A stretch of 64,000 nucleotides of DNA from DATEGZ01 sp035519535 (GTDB lineage: Bacteria; Acidobacteriota; Vicinamibacteria; Vicinamibacterales; SCN-69-37). Shown piece after piece: positions 55,397 to 63,833 of the stretch (positions within the stretch are counted from its first letter, which is position 1; every line of letters starts with the position of its first letter). The notes under the pieces are model-generated. The model made no database searches, was not told where the DNA came from, and saw only the letters and a program-made list of their open reading frames with translations. The translations under genes were made by a program, and so were the position numbers. The DNA lies in NCBI GenBank assembly GCA_035519535.1, contig DATIWF010000015.1:1-64000 (forward strand), given 5' to 3'.

Positions 55397-57631
55397 ATGC
55401 GTCTCACACGAGTTCTTTCAGCGCTCGCGCTCACCGCACTTCCGGCTGTGGTGTTCGCGCAGACGCCAGCGACAGCCACCGATCCGGCCGCCGCGCCTGC
55501 TCCCCAGGCGGCGGCGCAGCCCGCGACCACCGAGAGCATGACCGGCGTGAGCACCGGCTGGGTGGACTTCGGCATCCGCGGGTCGTCGATCACGGGCGAC
55601 ACCGCCCGCTACAACCGCTACCGCGACCTTGGTGACGGCCTGTTCGCCCAGACCCTGCGCTTCAGCCGCGAGGAGAAGGGCTACGAGGTCAGCGCGAACG
55701 CCGTCAACGTCGCGCGCAACGACGCCTACTACGAGGGCCGTCTCGTGAAGCCCGGCAAGCTCAAGGGCTGGATCACGTTCGACCAGATCCCGATGCTCAT
55801 GAGCAACACGACCGAGACCCTCTACCGCGAGGTCAGTCCCGGCGTCTTCCGGGTGGACAACTCCCTGCAGCAGACGATGCAGGCGACCACGGCCAACGCC
55901 GCCAAGGCAGCGGTGCTGAATGCCTTCGCGGCGAACAACGCGCAGACGTTCGATCTGGGCAGCCAGCGGCACCTCGGCGAGGTCGGCACGCAGTACCTGC
56001 TCAATCCCGAGACGGCCGTGAACGTGAAGGTGTCCTACATGAGCCGCCACGGGGCGATTCCGCTCGGAAACTCGTTCGGAATCGGCAGCGCGATCTCGGT
56101 GGAGAATCCGGCGCCGGTCGACCAGCACTCGACCGACTTCGACGTCAACGCCGAGCACCAGGCGGGCCGGGTGCTGTTCCGGCTGGGCTACACCGGGTCG
56201 TTCTTCCGCAACGACACGACCCAGATCATCTTCGACAACGCCAACATCCTGACCGACACGGCCGCGGCCTCGAGCCAGGGCCGGGCCACGCTGCCGCCGA
56301 GCAACAACTGGCAGAACGTGACGGGTCTCGTGGCGTATACGATGAGCCACCACAGCCGCTTGCTGGGGGCCGTGTCGTTCGGCTCGCTGAGCGACGTGGA
56401 CGCGACGATCATCCCGAACACCATCAACTCGGTGACGCCGGTGACGCCCCTGGAGCGCTCGTCGGTGGACGGCAAGGCCCGCACGACGGCGGTGAACCTG
56501 TCATTCACATCGTCCCCGGCGCGCAACGTCGGTGTGGATGTGAAATACCGGATGACCGACTACAAGAACGAGACGCCGGCCTGGACAGTCGCGCAGCGTA
56601 TTCCGTACGACAACACGCCGACGGTGGGACCGTTCGACGCCGCGCGCTATGGCGGCGCGCGCAACTACTTCGACGGGGCGGTGACATTCCACACGGTGGC
56701 CGACTCGAACGTGCGCGTCGGGTACATGCTGAATCAGGCCAACTACGAGGATCGCATCTTCACGTCGTCGAAGGAGAACTCGTTCTACATCAGCTTCGAC
56801 CGGCTGGCGTCGGACTGGCTGATGCTGCACACGAAGTACGAATACGACCATCGGGCGGGCAGCGGCCTGGAGACCTCCGAGCTCACCGCCGACGGCGAGC
56901 AGGCGCTGTTGCGGACCTTCGACATCGCGGACCGCAACCGCAACCTGTTCACGTTGACGGCTTCGTTCGTCCCGGGGGCGACCAAGAACCTGTCGCTCAA
57001 CGCGACGGCCGGGGTGGGCAGCGACGACTACCCGAACAGCGTCCTGGGCCTGAATCACGCCAAACACTATGTCTGGTCGTTGGGCGCAGACTCCACGCCC
57101 CGGGACAACGTGACGGCGAGCGTGTCGTACAGCTACGACAGCTTCGACAGCTTGTCGTGGTCGACGAACCAGGCGAATGCGAACCAGCCGCGGGACCTGA
57201 CCAAGGACTGGTCGACCGACGGCAAGGACCATGTCTACTCGTTCCTTGCGCTCGTTGACACGCGGCAGCTGCTGAAGAACAAGGTGGACCTGCGGGTGTC
57301 GTACGACTTCAACCGCGGCAGCAGCGACTACGTCTACGGGCTCGCCTCACCGACGACGCTGGCGACACCAAGTCAGCTGCCGACGGTCCAGAGCGACCTC
57401 AATCGCCTGACGTTCAACTCGACATTCTGGCTGACGTCGAAGGTCGGCGTGGGATTCGAGTACTGGTTCGAGAAGTACACGGTGAGCGACTTCGCGATGG
57501 ACGCGACGGGCATTCCGCAGATCAACATGCCCGCGAATCTGACGCTGGCGCCGAGCTCGATTCTGCTCGGCTACCAGTACTTGCCGTACACGGCGCACAC
57601 GTTCTGGGGGCACCTGATCTATCACTGGTAG
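55397..57631 (+). CDS. mtrB: Outer-membrane beta-barrel of the MtrB/PioB family
   Basis: A 744-residue protein with signal peptide MRLTRVLSALALTALPAVVF and a strong GAAGGAGG ribosome site. The MtrB hallmark GWVDFGIRGSSITGDTARYN with RDLGDGLF is present. It has many alternating amphipathic strands and a C-terminal aromatic residue (LIYHW) as in outer-membrane barrels. I see no cysteine, so the N-terminal CXXC of some gammaproteobacterial MtrB proteins is absent. It should sheath the decaheme protein to make a porin-cytochrome conduit. No outer-surface MtrC/OmcA is encoded here. Confidence 0.92.
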   Translation: MRLTRVLSALALTALPAVVFAQTPATATDPAAAPAPQAAAQPATTESMTGVSTGWVDFGIRGSSITGDTARYNRYRDLGDGLFAQTLRFSREEKGYEVSANAVNVARNDAYYEGRLVKPGKLKGWITFDQIPMLMSNTTETLYREVSPGVFRVDNSLQQTMQATTANAAKAAVLNAFAANNAQTFDLGSQRHLGEVGTQYLLNPETAVNVKVSYMSRHGAIPLGNSFGIGSAISVENPAPVDQHSTDFDVNAEHQAGRVLFRLGYTGSFFRNDTTQIIFDNANILTDTAAASSQGRATLPPSNNWQNVTGLVAYTMSHHSRLLGAVSFGSLSDVDATIIPNTINSVTPVTPLERSSVDGKARTTAVNLSFTSSPARNVGVDVKYRMTDYKNETPAWTVAQRIPYDNTPTVGPFDAARYGGARNYFDGAVTFHTVADSNVRVGYMLNQANYEDRIFTSSKENSFYISFDRLASDWLMLHTKYEYDHRAGSGLETSELTADGEQALLRTFDIADRNRNLFTLTASFVPGATKNLSLNATAGVGSDDYPNSVLGLNHAKHYVWSLGADSTPRDNVTASVSYSYDSFDSLSWSTNQANANQPRDLTKDWSTDGKDHVYSFLALVDTRQLLKNKVDLRVSYDFNRGSSDYVYGLASPTTLATPSQLPTVQSDLNRLTFNSTFWLTSKVGVGFEYWFEKYTVSDFAMDATGIPQINMPANLTLAPSSILLGYQYLPYTAHTFWGHLIYHW

Positions 57632-57791
57632 CCCTGAGGCGCTGGCGCGGATCGTTTCTCGAGTGGCAGGTCGGCGGCCGGGTTTCTCCCACCGCACCGG
57701 TCGCCCGACTTCCAGCGCAGACCGCCGCGGGTCAGATGGGCTGACCCGCGGCATCTCGTTGGGTGCATGATTGGATGTGGGAGGCGCGCTT

Positions 57792-58136
57792 ATGCGAATC
57801 GTCCGGTTTGCCGTCCTGCCGGTGCTGAGTCTGGTGCTGCTGACATGGGTGATGCCTGTGCGCCTGGCCGCGCAGGGCGATGTGGCGAAAGGCAAGACGC
57901 TCTACGACACCAGCCCGAACAAGTGCGCGACGTGTCACAAGATCGGCGGGAAGGGCGGGAAGCTGGCGCCCGATCTGTCCAACGTCGGCAACAGGCACGA
58001 CGAGGCCTGGCTCTCGAAGTACCTGCCGAATCCGAAATCGATTAATCCGAAGAACGTCATGCCGCCCGTGAAACTCGGCGACGCGGACATGAAGGCACTC
58101 ATCGCGTATCTATTGAGTCTCAAGTCCGGCTCCTAG
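57792..58136 (+). CDS. Small monoheme cytochrome c
   Basis: A 114-residue protein with signal peptide (FAVLPVLSLVLLTWVMPVRL), a single CATCH heme site in SPNKCATCHKIGGKG, and a likely Met ligand in NVMPPVKL. Soluble class I periplasmic carrier. Its position four nt before the Rieske gene suggests it is the electron acceptor or donor for the Rieske/cytochrome b pair. Confidence 0.92.
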   Translation: MRIVRFAVLPVLSLVLLTWVMPVRLAAQGDVAKGKTLYDTSPNKCATCHKIGGKGGKLAPDLSNVGNRHDEAWLSKYLPNPKSINPKNVMPPVKLGDADMKALIAYLLSLKSGS

Positions 58137-58140
58137 CCCG

Positions 58141-58614
58141 ATGACGTCCGACCCTGGCGGGATCTCCCCAGCGGCGAGCGACGGCCGTGCCGGCCGTCGC
58201 TCGTTCCTGAACTGGGTGCTCGGAACGTGGGCGGGCGGCGTGCTGGCCGCGATCGGCTTTCCGATCGTCCGGTACCTTCAGCCGCCCGATGTTGCCGAAC
58301 CCGCGACGGAGACCGCGAGCGGCGGGCCCGCGGCGACGCTCGCGCCCAACAGCTTCCGCATCGTGCCCTTCGGCACCGCGCCGGCGATCGTCGTCCGGCT
58401 CGCGACGGGCGAGCTGCGCGCGTTCTCGGCGGTCTGCACGCACCTGAGCTGCACGGTGCAGTACCGCGCCGACCTGTCTCAGATCTGGTGCGCCTGTCAT
58501 AACGGGCACTACGACCTCAACGGCCGCAACGTCTCGGGGCCGCCGCCGCGCCCGCTCGAGCCGTACGACGTGAGCGTCCGGAACGACCAGATCGTGATCA
58601 CGCGGAGGGCATGA
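58141..58614 (+). CDS. Rieske iron-sulfur protein
   Basis: A 157-residue protein with a Tat-type N-terminus (RAGRRSFLNWVLGTW) and one membrane anchor. The 2Fe-2S ligands lie in VCTHLSCTV and WCACHNGHYDL (CxH and CxxH). Together with the next gene it forms the core of a bc-type quinol oxidase complex. The stop overlaps the cytochrome b start (ATGA). Confidence 0.94.
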   Translation: MTSDPGGISPAASDGRAGRRSFLNWVLGTWAGGVLAAIGFPIVRYLQPPDVAEPATETASGGPAATLAPNSFRIVPFGTAPAIVVRLATGELRAFSAVCTHLSCTVQYRADLSQIWCACHNGHYDLNGRNVSGPPPRPLEPYDVSVRNDQIVITRRA

Positions 58615-59693
58615 TGGCCTCGCTCGGTGCGTGGCTGGCGGAACGGGCCCCGGTCGGCGAGATCGTCGAGTTCCTGCGGCACAAGCGCGTCCCGCAGCAC
58701 CGCTACTCGCTCTTCTACTACGCGGGCGGCGCGGCGCTGTTCTTCTTCATCGTGCAGGTCGTGACCGGCGCGCTGCTGCTGATGTACTACCGGCCGAGCG
58801 CGGGCGAGGCGTTCGAGAGCGTGCAGTTCATCATGGCGCGCGTGCCGTTCGGCTGGCTCATCCGCTCGATCCATTCGTGGTCGGCCAATCTCATGGTCGG
58901 CGTCGTGTTCGCGCACCTCTTCAGCGTCCTGTTCCTCAAGGCGTACCGGCGGCCGCGCGAGCTGACCTGGATGAGCGGCATGCTGCTGCTCGGCCTCGTT
59001 CTCGCCTTCGGCTTCACCGGCTACCTCCTGCCGTGGAACCAGCTCGCGTTCTTTGCCACCCGCGTCGGCACCGAGATCCCGTCGTCCATTCCGTGGATCG
59101 GTCCGTCGCTCGTGCGCCTCCTGCGCGGCGGACCGGACGTCACCGGCGGCACGCTGACGCGCTTCTTCGGCGTGCACGTCGCGATCCTGCCGGGCATCTG
59201 CACGATCCTGCTCGCGACGCACGTGCTGCTCGTGCAGCGGCACGGGATGAGCACGCCGCCGTCGATCGAGCAAGAGATCGAAGCCTCGAGGCGGCCCGGG
59301 CAGTCGCTGCCGTTCCTGCCGCACTACGTGCTGCACGATCTGTTCGGCTGGACGCTGGCGCTTGCGCTGCTCGCGGCGCTCTCGGCGTTCTTTCCCTGGG
59401 AGCTCGGCACGAAGGCCGACGTCTTCGCACCCGCACCGGCCGGCATCCGCCCCGAGTGGTATTTCCTCTGGATGTTCCAGACGCTGAAGCTCGTGCCGGC
59501 CAAGGTCTTCGGCCTCGAGGGCGAGTTCGTGGCCGTCGTGGCCTTCTCGCTGGGCGGGCTCGCGATGTTCCTGCTCCCGGTGATCGATCGCAATACGCGG
59601 ACCTCACGCCGCATCGTGTCCTGGACGGCGGCCGCCCTGCTGCTGTACATGGCCGCGATGACGTGGATGGTCCTGCGGGGAGGCGGACAATGA
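58611..59693 (+). CDS. Cytochrome b (bc/b6f type, full-length fusion)
   Basis: A 360-residue membrane protein. Heme-ligand histidine pairs occur in SIHSWSANLMVGVVFAH and FFGVHVAILPG...LLATHVLLV. The quinol-site motif is RPEWYFLWMF (PEWY, as in b6f/menaquinol types). The b6 and subunit-IV parts are in one chain. Oxidises (mena)quinol and delivers electrons to Rieske and c-type hemes. Coupled to its neighbours by ATGA overlaps on both sides. Confidence 0.94.
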   Translation: MMASLGAWLAERAPVGEIVEFLRHKRVPQHRYSLFYYAGGAALFFFIVQVVTGALLLMYYRPSAGEAFESVQFIMARVPFGWLIRSIHSWSANLMVGVVFAHLFSVLFLKAYRRPRELTWMSGMLLLGLVLAFGFTGYLLPWNQLAFFATRVGTEIPSSIPWIGPSLVRLLRGGPDVTGGTLTRFFGVHVAILPGICTILLATHVLLVQRHGMSTPPSIEQEIEASRRPGQSLPFLPHYVLHDLFGWTLALALLAALSAFFPWELGTKADVFAPAPAGIRPEWYFLWMFQTLKLVPAKVFGLEGEFVAVVAFSLGGLAMFLLPVIDRNTRTSRRIVSWTAAALLLYMAAMTWMVLRGGGQ

Positions 59694-60877
59694 AGATGCG
59701 AGTGCGCCTGCTCGCCGTGAGCGGCTGGCTGCTTGGAACGGCCGCGGCCGTGCTCGCACAGTCGCCGAATCCGAGCGTCACCGCCGATCAAGCCCGCGCG
59801 CTGTTTCAGAACGACGTGCATCAGGCGGCGGGCCTGACCTGCACGGCGTGTCATGACCAGGCGAAAGGCGACCAGTACGCGGCGCCGGCGCGCGCGGGCA
59901 TCCCGAAGCTCTGCGGCAGCTGCCACACCAACGCCAGTTACATGAAGCAATTCAACCCGCAGCTGCGCGTGGACCAGTATCCGCGCTACCTGACGAGCAC
60001 GCACGGCAAGCAGATCACCAAGGGCGAGCTTCGCGTCGCGGTCTGCAGCGACTGCCACGGCGCGCACGGCATCCTGTCCGTGAAGGATCCGCGCGCGCCG
60101 GTCTATCCGACCAACGTCGCCAAGACCTGCGCCAGGTGCCACGCCGACCCGGCGCGCATGACGCCGTTCAACAAGCCGGCGACGCCGCCCGAGGAATGGA
60201 GCCAGAGCGTGCACGCCAAGGCGCTGCTCGAGCGCAACGACACCTCGGCGCCGACCTGCAGCACGTGCCACGGCAGCCATGGCGCCGCGCCGCCCGACGT
60301 CGAGAACGTCGCGCTCGTCTGCGCGCAGTGCCACGTGCGCGAGGCCGAGCTCTTCCGCAAGAGCCCCAAGAAGAAGCTGTTCGATTCGCTGGCCATGCCC
60401 GAGTGCGTCACCTGCCACAGCAACCACCACATCGTCGAGCCGCAGGACAGCTGGCTGGGCTTCGAGGGCGACATCGGGTGCGCGAAGTGCCACGACGACT
60501 CGATCGGCGGGGCGGACGTCATCAAGGGCGACCGCAAGGCGCTCGACGATCTCAGCGCGGCGATCGCGGCGGCGAGCGACCGGCTCGGCCGGGCGGAGCG
60601 CGCGGGCATGATCATCGACGATGGCCGGGCGGCGCTGCGGGAGGCGAGCGATCAGCGCGTGCTGGCGCGCGTGTCGATGCACGCGTTCGCAGCGCAGCCG
60701 CTGGCCGACGACGCCGCCAAGGGGCTGAAATCGGCACAGCTGGCGCTGGCGGACGCCGACGCCGCGCTGGCCGAGGTCCAATACCGCCGCAAGGGACTGG
60801 CCGTGGCGACGATCTTCATCGCCGGGTTCCTCGTCACACTCGGGCTGAAGATCCGCCGCCTGAACCGCGGCGAGTAG
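59690..60877 (+). CDS. Octaheme c-type cytochrome with C-terminal membrane anchor
   Basis: A 395-residue protein. Signal peptide LLAVSGWLLGTAAAVLAQ, then eight CXXCH sites: CTACH, CGSCH, CSDCH, CARCH, CSTCH, CAQCH, CVTCH and CAKCH. A helical segment and one transmembrane helix (VATIFIAGFLVTLGLKIRRL) end the protein. It replaces cytochrome c1 in this cluster, similar in principle to multiheme Cbc complexes of Geobacter. It starts inside the cytochrome b stop. Confidence 0.9.
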   Translation: MKMRVRLLAVSGWLLGTAAAVLAQSPNPSVTADQARALFQNDVHQAAGLTCTACHDQAKGDQYAAPARAGIPKLCGSCHTNASYMKQFNPQLRVDQYPRYLTSTHGKQITKGELRVAVCSDCHGAHGILSVKDPRAPVYPTNVAKTCARCHADPARMTPFNKPATPPEEWSQSVHAKALLERNDTSAPTCSTCHGSHGAAPPDVENVALVCAQCHVREAELFRKSPKKKLFDSLAMPECVTCHSNHHIVEPQDSWLGFEGDIGCAKCHDDSIGGADVIKGDRKALDDLSAAIAAASDRLGRAERAGMIIDDGRAALREASDQRVLARVSMHAFAAQPLADDAAKGLKSAQLALADADAALAEVQYRRKGLAVATIFIAGFLVTLGLKIRRLNRGE

Positions 60878-60912
60878 GGCGCCGATCTGCTACACTCGAA
60901 AACTCGCCGTGT

Positions 60913-60988
60913 GGTGAGTGTAGCTCAACGGCAGAGCACCGGACTGTGGCTCCGGTGGTTGCGGGTTCGATTCCCGTCACTCACCCCA
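60913..60988 (+). tRNA. tRNA-His (anticodon GUG)
   Basis: A 76-nt cloverleaf including G-1 at 60913. Acceptor GTGAGTG/CACTCAC, anticodon loop CTGTGGC in CCGGA/TCCGG giving GUG, T arm GCGGGTTCGATTCCCGT, discriminator C73 and encoded CCA. G-1 opposite C73 is the tRNA-His identity pair. Confidence 0.97.
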
Positions 60989-60997
60989 CCTTACAGA

Positions 60998-61108
60998 GTG
61001 CTTGGTGCTTGGTGCTGAGTGCTTGGTGCTGAGTGCGTAGTGCCTGGTGCCTGGTGCGTGCCTGGTGCCTAGTGCCTAGTGCCTAGTGCCTAGTGCCTGA
61101 TCCTAGTG
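60998..61108. repeat. GTGCNNN heptanucleotide array (about 15 units) between tRNA-His and crp-type gene
   Basis: Units GTGCTTG, GTGCTGA, GTGCGTA, GTGCCTG, then repeated GTGCCTA in phase, with one 4-nt slip. The array reaches the start codon region of the Crp/Fnr gene, so it forms its leader or promoter. Confidence 0.85.
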
Positions 61109-61768
61109 ATGCCCACTCTCGCCGAATCCCGCGGCGTGCTGACGCCGCGCCAGCGCCAGGAGATCGCGGGTCTCGCGACCGAGGTGTCGTATGGGCGCCG
61201 CGTGATCGTGTATCGCGAGAACGCGCCCGAGGCGTTCATCTTCGTGTGCCGCGAGGGCACGCTGAAATCGTTCCGCGAGCTGCCGAGCGGCAAGCGCCGC
61301 GTCATGACGTTCAGGTTTCCGGGTGATCTGTTTGGCCTCGCCGAGGACGGCCGCTACGTCAACACCGTCCAGGCCGTCACTCCCGCGAAGTGTTACCGCA
61401 TTCCGATCGAGCCGCTCCGGGCCAAGCTCCGCCAGGACGCGGAACTGCAATACCAGGTGCTGTGCCGCGTCACGCACGAGCTGCGCGAAGCGCAGCGGCG
61501 GTCGATCATGCTGGGCCACCGGTCAGCGACCGGCCGGCTGGCGATGTTCCTGAAGCTGCTGCAGCGGACGCTGAATCCGCTCGTGCCCGGCGCGATTCCG
61601 CTGCCGATGAGCCGGTCGGACATCGCGAACTTCCTGAGCGTGTCGCTCGAGTCGATCAGCCGCGCGACCGGCCGCCTCGTGAAGGCGGGCGTCATCGCAT
61701 TTCGAGGGGCCCACGAAGTGCGGGTGCTCGACCAGCGTCGGCTGGACGAGCTCGCGGCGGATTTCTGA
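61109..61768 (+). CDS. Crp/Fnr-family transcriptional regulator
   Basis: A 219-residue protein: cyclic-nucleotide-type beta roll (YRENAPEAFIFVCREGTLKS, FRFPGDLFGLAEDG), dimer helix, and HTH IANFLSVSLESISRATGRLV. It lacks the N-terminal CX2-3C iron-sulfur cluster of FNR, so it would sense another signal. Position next to the respiratory genes suggests redox or oxygen control of them. ATG 61109 is preferred over GTG 61106. No ribosome site is evident because repeats fill the leader. Confidence 0.92.
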   Translation: MPTLAESRGVLTPRQRQEIAGLATEVSYGRRVIVYRENAPEAFIFVCREGTLKSFRELPSGKRRVMTFRFPGDLFGLAEDGRYVNTVQAVTPAKCYRIPIEPLRAKLRQDAELQYQVLCRVTHELREAQRRSIMLGHRSATGRLAMFLKLLQRTLNPLVPGAIPLPMSRSDIANFLSVSLESISRATGRLVKAGVIAFRGAHEVRVLDQRRLDELAADF

Positions 61769-61783
61769 CCCCGGCCGCTCCCT

Positions 61784-62071
61784 TCAGCGCGGCTGGAGCT
61801 GGTCGCTCAGCCAGACCGCGCACAATGCGGCGCTGACCCAGAGCAGGAGCTGAAACCCGAAGCGCGCGAACGGCCCGAACCGCGCCTGCCACTCGCGTTC
61901 GACGGCGACCACCCACACCCCGCAGGCCAGCGGCCAGCCGATCACGCGGGAGATCTCGACCGACAACCAGCGCTCGAGCTGTCCGGGCACGACGACCAGG
62001 ATGGCCACCATGAGGATCCAGACGAGCGCGTTGCGCAGCACGAACCGCCGGGTCGAGAGGCGCGGCGCCAT
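61784..62071 (-). CDS. Small integral membrane protein, unknown
   Basis: A 95-residue protein with a basic N-terminus (APRLSTRRFVLRNALVW) and three hydrophobic segments (VWILMVAILVVVPG, IGWPLACGVWVVAV, FQLLLWVSAALCAVWLS). No family is recognised. It is convergent with the Crp gene and divergent from the ExeA-like gene. Confidence 0.6.
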   Translation of the reverse strand: MAPRLSTRRFVLRNALVWILMVAILVVVPGQLERWLSVEISRVIGWPLACGVWVVAVEREWQARFGPFARFGFQLLLWVSAALCAVWLSDQLQPR

Positions 62072-62126
62072 TGCGGCGCCTCTCTTATACCGCAGGAAAG
62101 GACTGGTACGCCGGGGGCGACCCTTC

Positions 62127-62132
62127 TATAAT
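62127..62132 (+). promoter_or_regulatory. TATAAT -10 box directly before the ExeA-like start
   Basis: A perfect TATAAT ends 6 nt before GTG 62139, so transcription would begin at or near the start codon, implying a leaderless mRNA. No good -35 hexamer was found at the right spacing. Confidence 0.5.
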
Positions 62133-62138
62133 CGAGGC

Positions 62139-63356
62139 GTGCAGCCGCTGGCGTCGATTGAAGCGCTGGACGATCCCATCTACGAGGCGTTCTACGGCCT
62201 CACCGAGCAGCCCTTCTCGATTTCCACCGATCCGAAGTTCCTGTTCATGAGCGCGTCGCACCAGCGCGCCTACGAGGAGCTGGTGACGGGCCTGCGCCGC
62301 CGCGAGGGCATCCTCCTCCTGACCGGCGAGACGGGGACGGGCAAGACGACGATGTGCCGGGCCGTGTTGAACGCGCTCGGTGACCGCACGTTTTCCGCGC
62401 TGATTCTCAACCCGTACATGTCGGGCGCCGAGATGCTGCGCGCCATCCTGCGCGACTTCGGCTTCGTCTCCCGCGACGACCTGCGCCGCGGGGCGTTCGC
62501 CCAGGCCGACGTCCCGCAGCTCGTGGACGCGCTCGAGGGCTTTCTGGCCACGCTGCGCGCGATCGACTCGCACGCCGTGGTCGTGATCGACGAGGCGCAG
62601 AGCCTGCCGTCCGAGGTTCTCGATCAGATTCGGCTGCTCACGGCCCACGAGCGGGAAGGGCACCGGCTGATTCAGGTCCTGCTCGTCGGCCAGCCGCTGC
62701 TCCTCGAGACGCTGAAGACCGAGCCGATGTACGCGCTGAACGAGCGGGTCACGCGGCGCGTGACGCTCTCGCCGCTGCCGCCGCCCGAAGTCGAGGCCTA
62801 CATCAAGCACCGGCTCGGCGTCGCGGGCGGATCCGCGCTGACGTTCACGCCCGACGCGGCCGGGCTCGTCGCCGAGCTCTCACGCGGACTCCCGCGCCGG
62901 GTGAACGTGCTGTGCGATCGCGCGCTCCAGGAAGGGCGCATCGAAGGCGCCGCGACGATTACGCCCGAGATGGTCAAGCACGCCGCACGGTCGCTCGTGA
63001 GCGCGCTCGAGACCGACGTCGCCGCGCCCGAACGCCAGGTGGACGCGCCAGCTGAAGCCGACGCCGGCGCCATCCTCAACACGTACTGGAAGTCGCGTGA
63101 GTTTCGCTGGCGCCGACGTGCGCTGGCGGGGCTGGCCGCGCTCCTGGTCGTCGGGGCGCTGGGCTACGGCTACTACGCCCACGACCTCGTGACGAGTCCG
63201 CCGGACGTGCCCACGAAGCCGCCCGTGCCGCGGTTCCACATCATCCGCCTGGCGGTCGCCGTGCCCGTGCCGTCCGAAGAGGAGATCGCCGCCGCGATCG
63301 ACGACTTCGGCAAGGGATCAGGTCAGCTCCCAGACAATCGCCACGATCTCCACTGA
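62139..63356 (+). CDS. ExeA/GspA-type AAA ATPase (general secretion pathway)
   Basis: A 405-residue protein from GTG 62139. The family opening YEAFYGLTEQPFSISTDPKF is followed by Walker A LTGETGTGKTTMCRAVL, Walker B VVVIDEAQSLPSE and FLLVGQ-like VLLVGQPLLLE. A single membrane helix is near residue 355 (ALAGLAALLVVGALGYGYYA) with a short periplasmic tail. ExeA-type ATPases help place secretin complexes or pilus parts. Its 3' end overlaps the opposite-strand gene at 63318 by 39 nt. Confidence 0.9.
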   Translation: MQPLASIEALDDPIYEAFYGLTEQPFSISTDPKFLFMSASHQRAYEELVTGLRRREGILLLTGETGTGKTTMCRAVLNALGDRTFSALILNPYMSGAEMLRAILRDFGFVSRDDLRRGAFAQADVPQLVDALEGFLATLRAIDSHAVVVIDEAQSLPSEVLDQIRLLTAHEREGHRLIQVLLVGQPLLLETLKTEPMYALNERVTRRVTLSPLPPPEVEAYIKHRLGVAGGSALTFTPDAAGLVAELSRGLPRRVNVLCDRALQEGRIEGAATITPEMVKHAARSLVSALETDVAAPERQVDAPAEADAGAILNTYWKSREFRWRRRALAGLAALLVVGALGYGYYAHDLVTSPPDVPTKPPVPRFHIIRLAVAVPVPSEEEIAAAIDDFGKGSGQLPDNRHDLH

Positions 63357-63806
63357 GACCCCGCCGCGCTTGGGGCCGAGGAGCACCGCCTCCGGGGGCT
63401 CCTGCTTGGTCATCACCTCGGCATGTTGGGTGCGCGCCAGCCATCGGTCGAAGTTCTTGGCCCACCGGGTGAACCGCTGCAGCTGCATCGCTCCGGACGG
63501 CAGGGGCAGGTAGGTGCCCGCCGCCGGCGCGTCCTTCAAGAGGCCGTCGGGCATCAGCGTGGTGGGCTGAGCGCCGTCCCAGTCCACCGTCCGCGCTGAA
63601 GGGTCGAGGGGCACCACGAAGGCCACCCGGCGTTTGTCCTCGAGCCGGCGCTTCCGATCCGCAAACTGGATGGTCGCCGCCCCGTAGAGCCGCGGCGCGT
63701 AGACCCCTTTCGTCCCGCTCGCCGGCAGGTAGTACTGGGGGATGTCGGGCGAGCCCAGGGGGCGGGTCGGGCCGGCGAGCTTGGGTTTGTCGGGCGACAC
63801 CGGCAC
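63318..63806 (-). CDS. Hypothetical protein next to Ku
   Basis: A 162-residue soluble protein (start ATG 63806) with PQYYLPASGTKGVYAPRLYG, RRVAFVVPLDPSARTVDWDG and a charged C-terminus. No family is recognised and there is no signal peptide. It lies 27 nt downstream of the ku stop on the same strand, so it is probably co-transcribed. A role in DNA ends is not supported by any motif. Confidence 0.6.
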   Translation of the reverse strand: MPVSPDKPKLAGPTRPLGSPDIPQYYLPASGTKGVYAPRLYGAATIQFADRKRRLEDKRRVAFVVPLDPSARTVDWDGAQPTTLMPDGLLKDAPAAGTYLPLPSGAMQLQRFTRWAKNFDRWLARTQHAEVMTKQEPPEAVLLGPKRGGVSVEIVAIVWELT

Positions 63807-63833
63807 GATGCTAGTACGGCCGGGCCTCGGCTG

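Noticed and set aside
54393..57631. DMSO-respiration (DmsEF) assignment for the decaheme/barrel pair
   Set aside because: No DmsAB-type molybdopterin reductase is encoded in the window; the downstream genes are a quinol oxidase, so the neutral MtrAB/PioAB-like name is kept.
61109..61768. FNR oxygen sensor
   Set aside because: The N-terminal cysteine cluster is absent, so only Crp/Fnr superfamily membership is supported.
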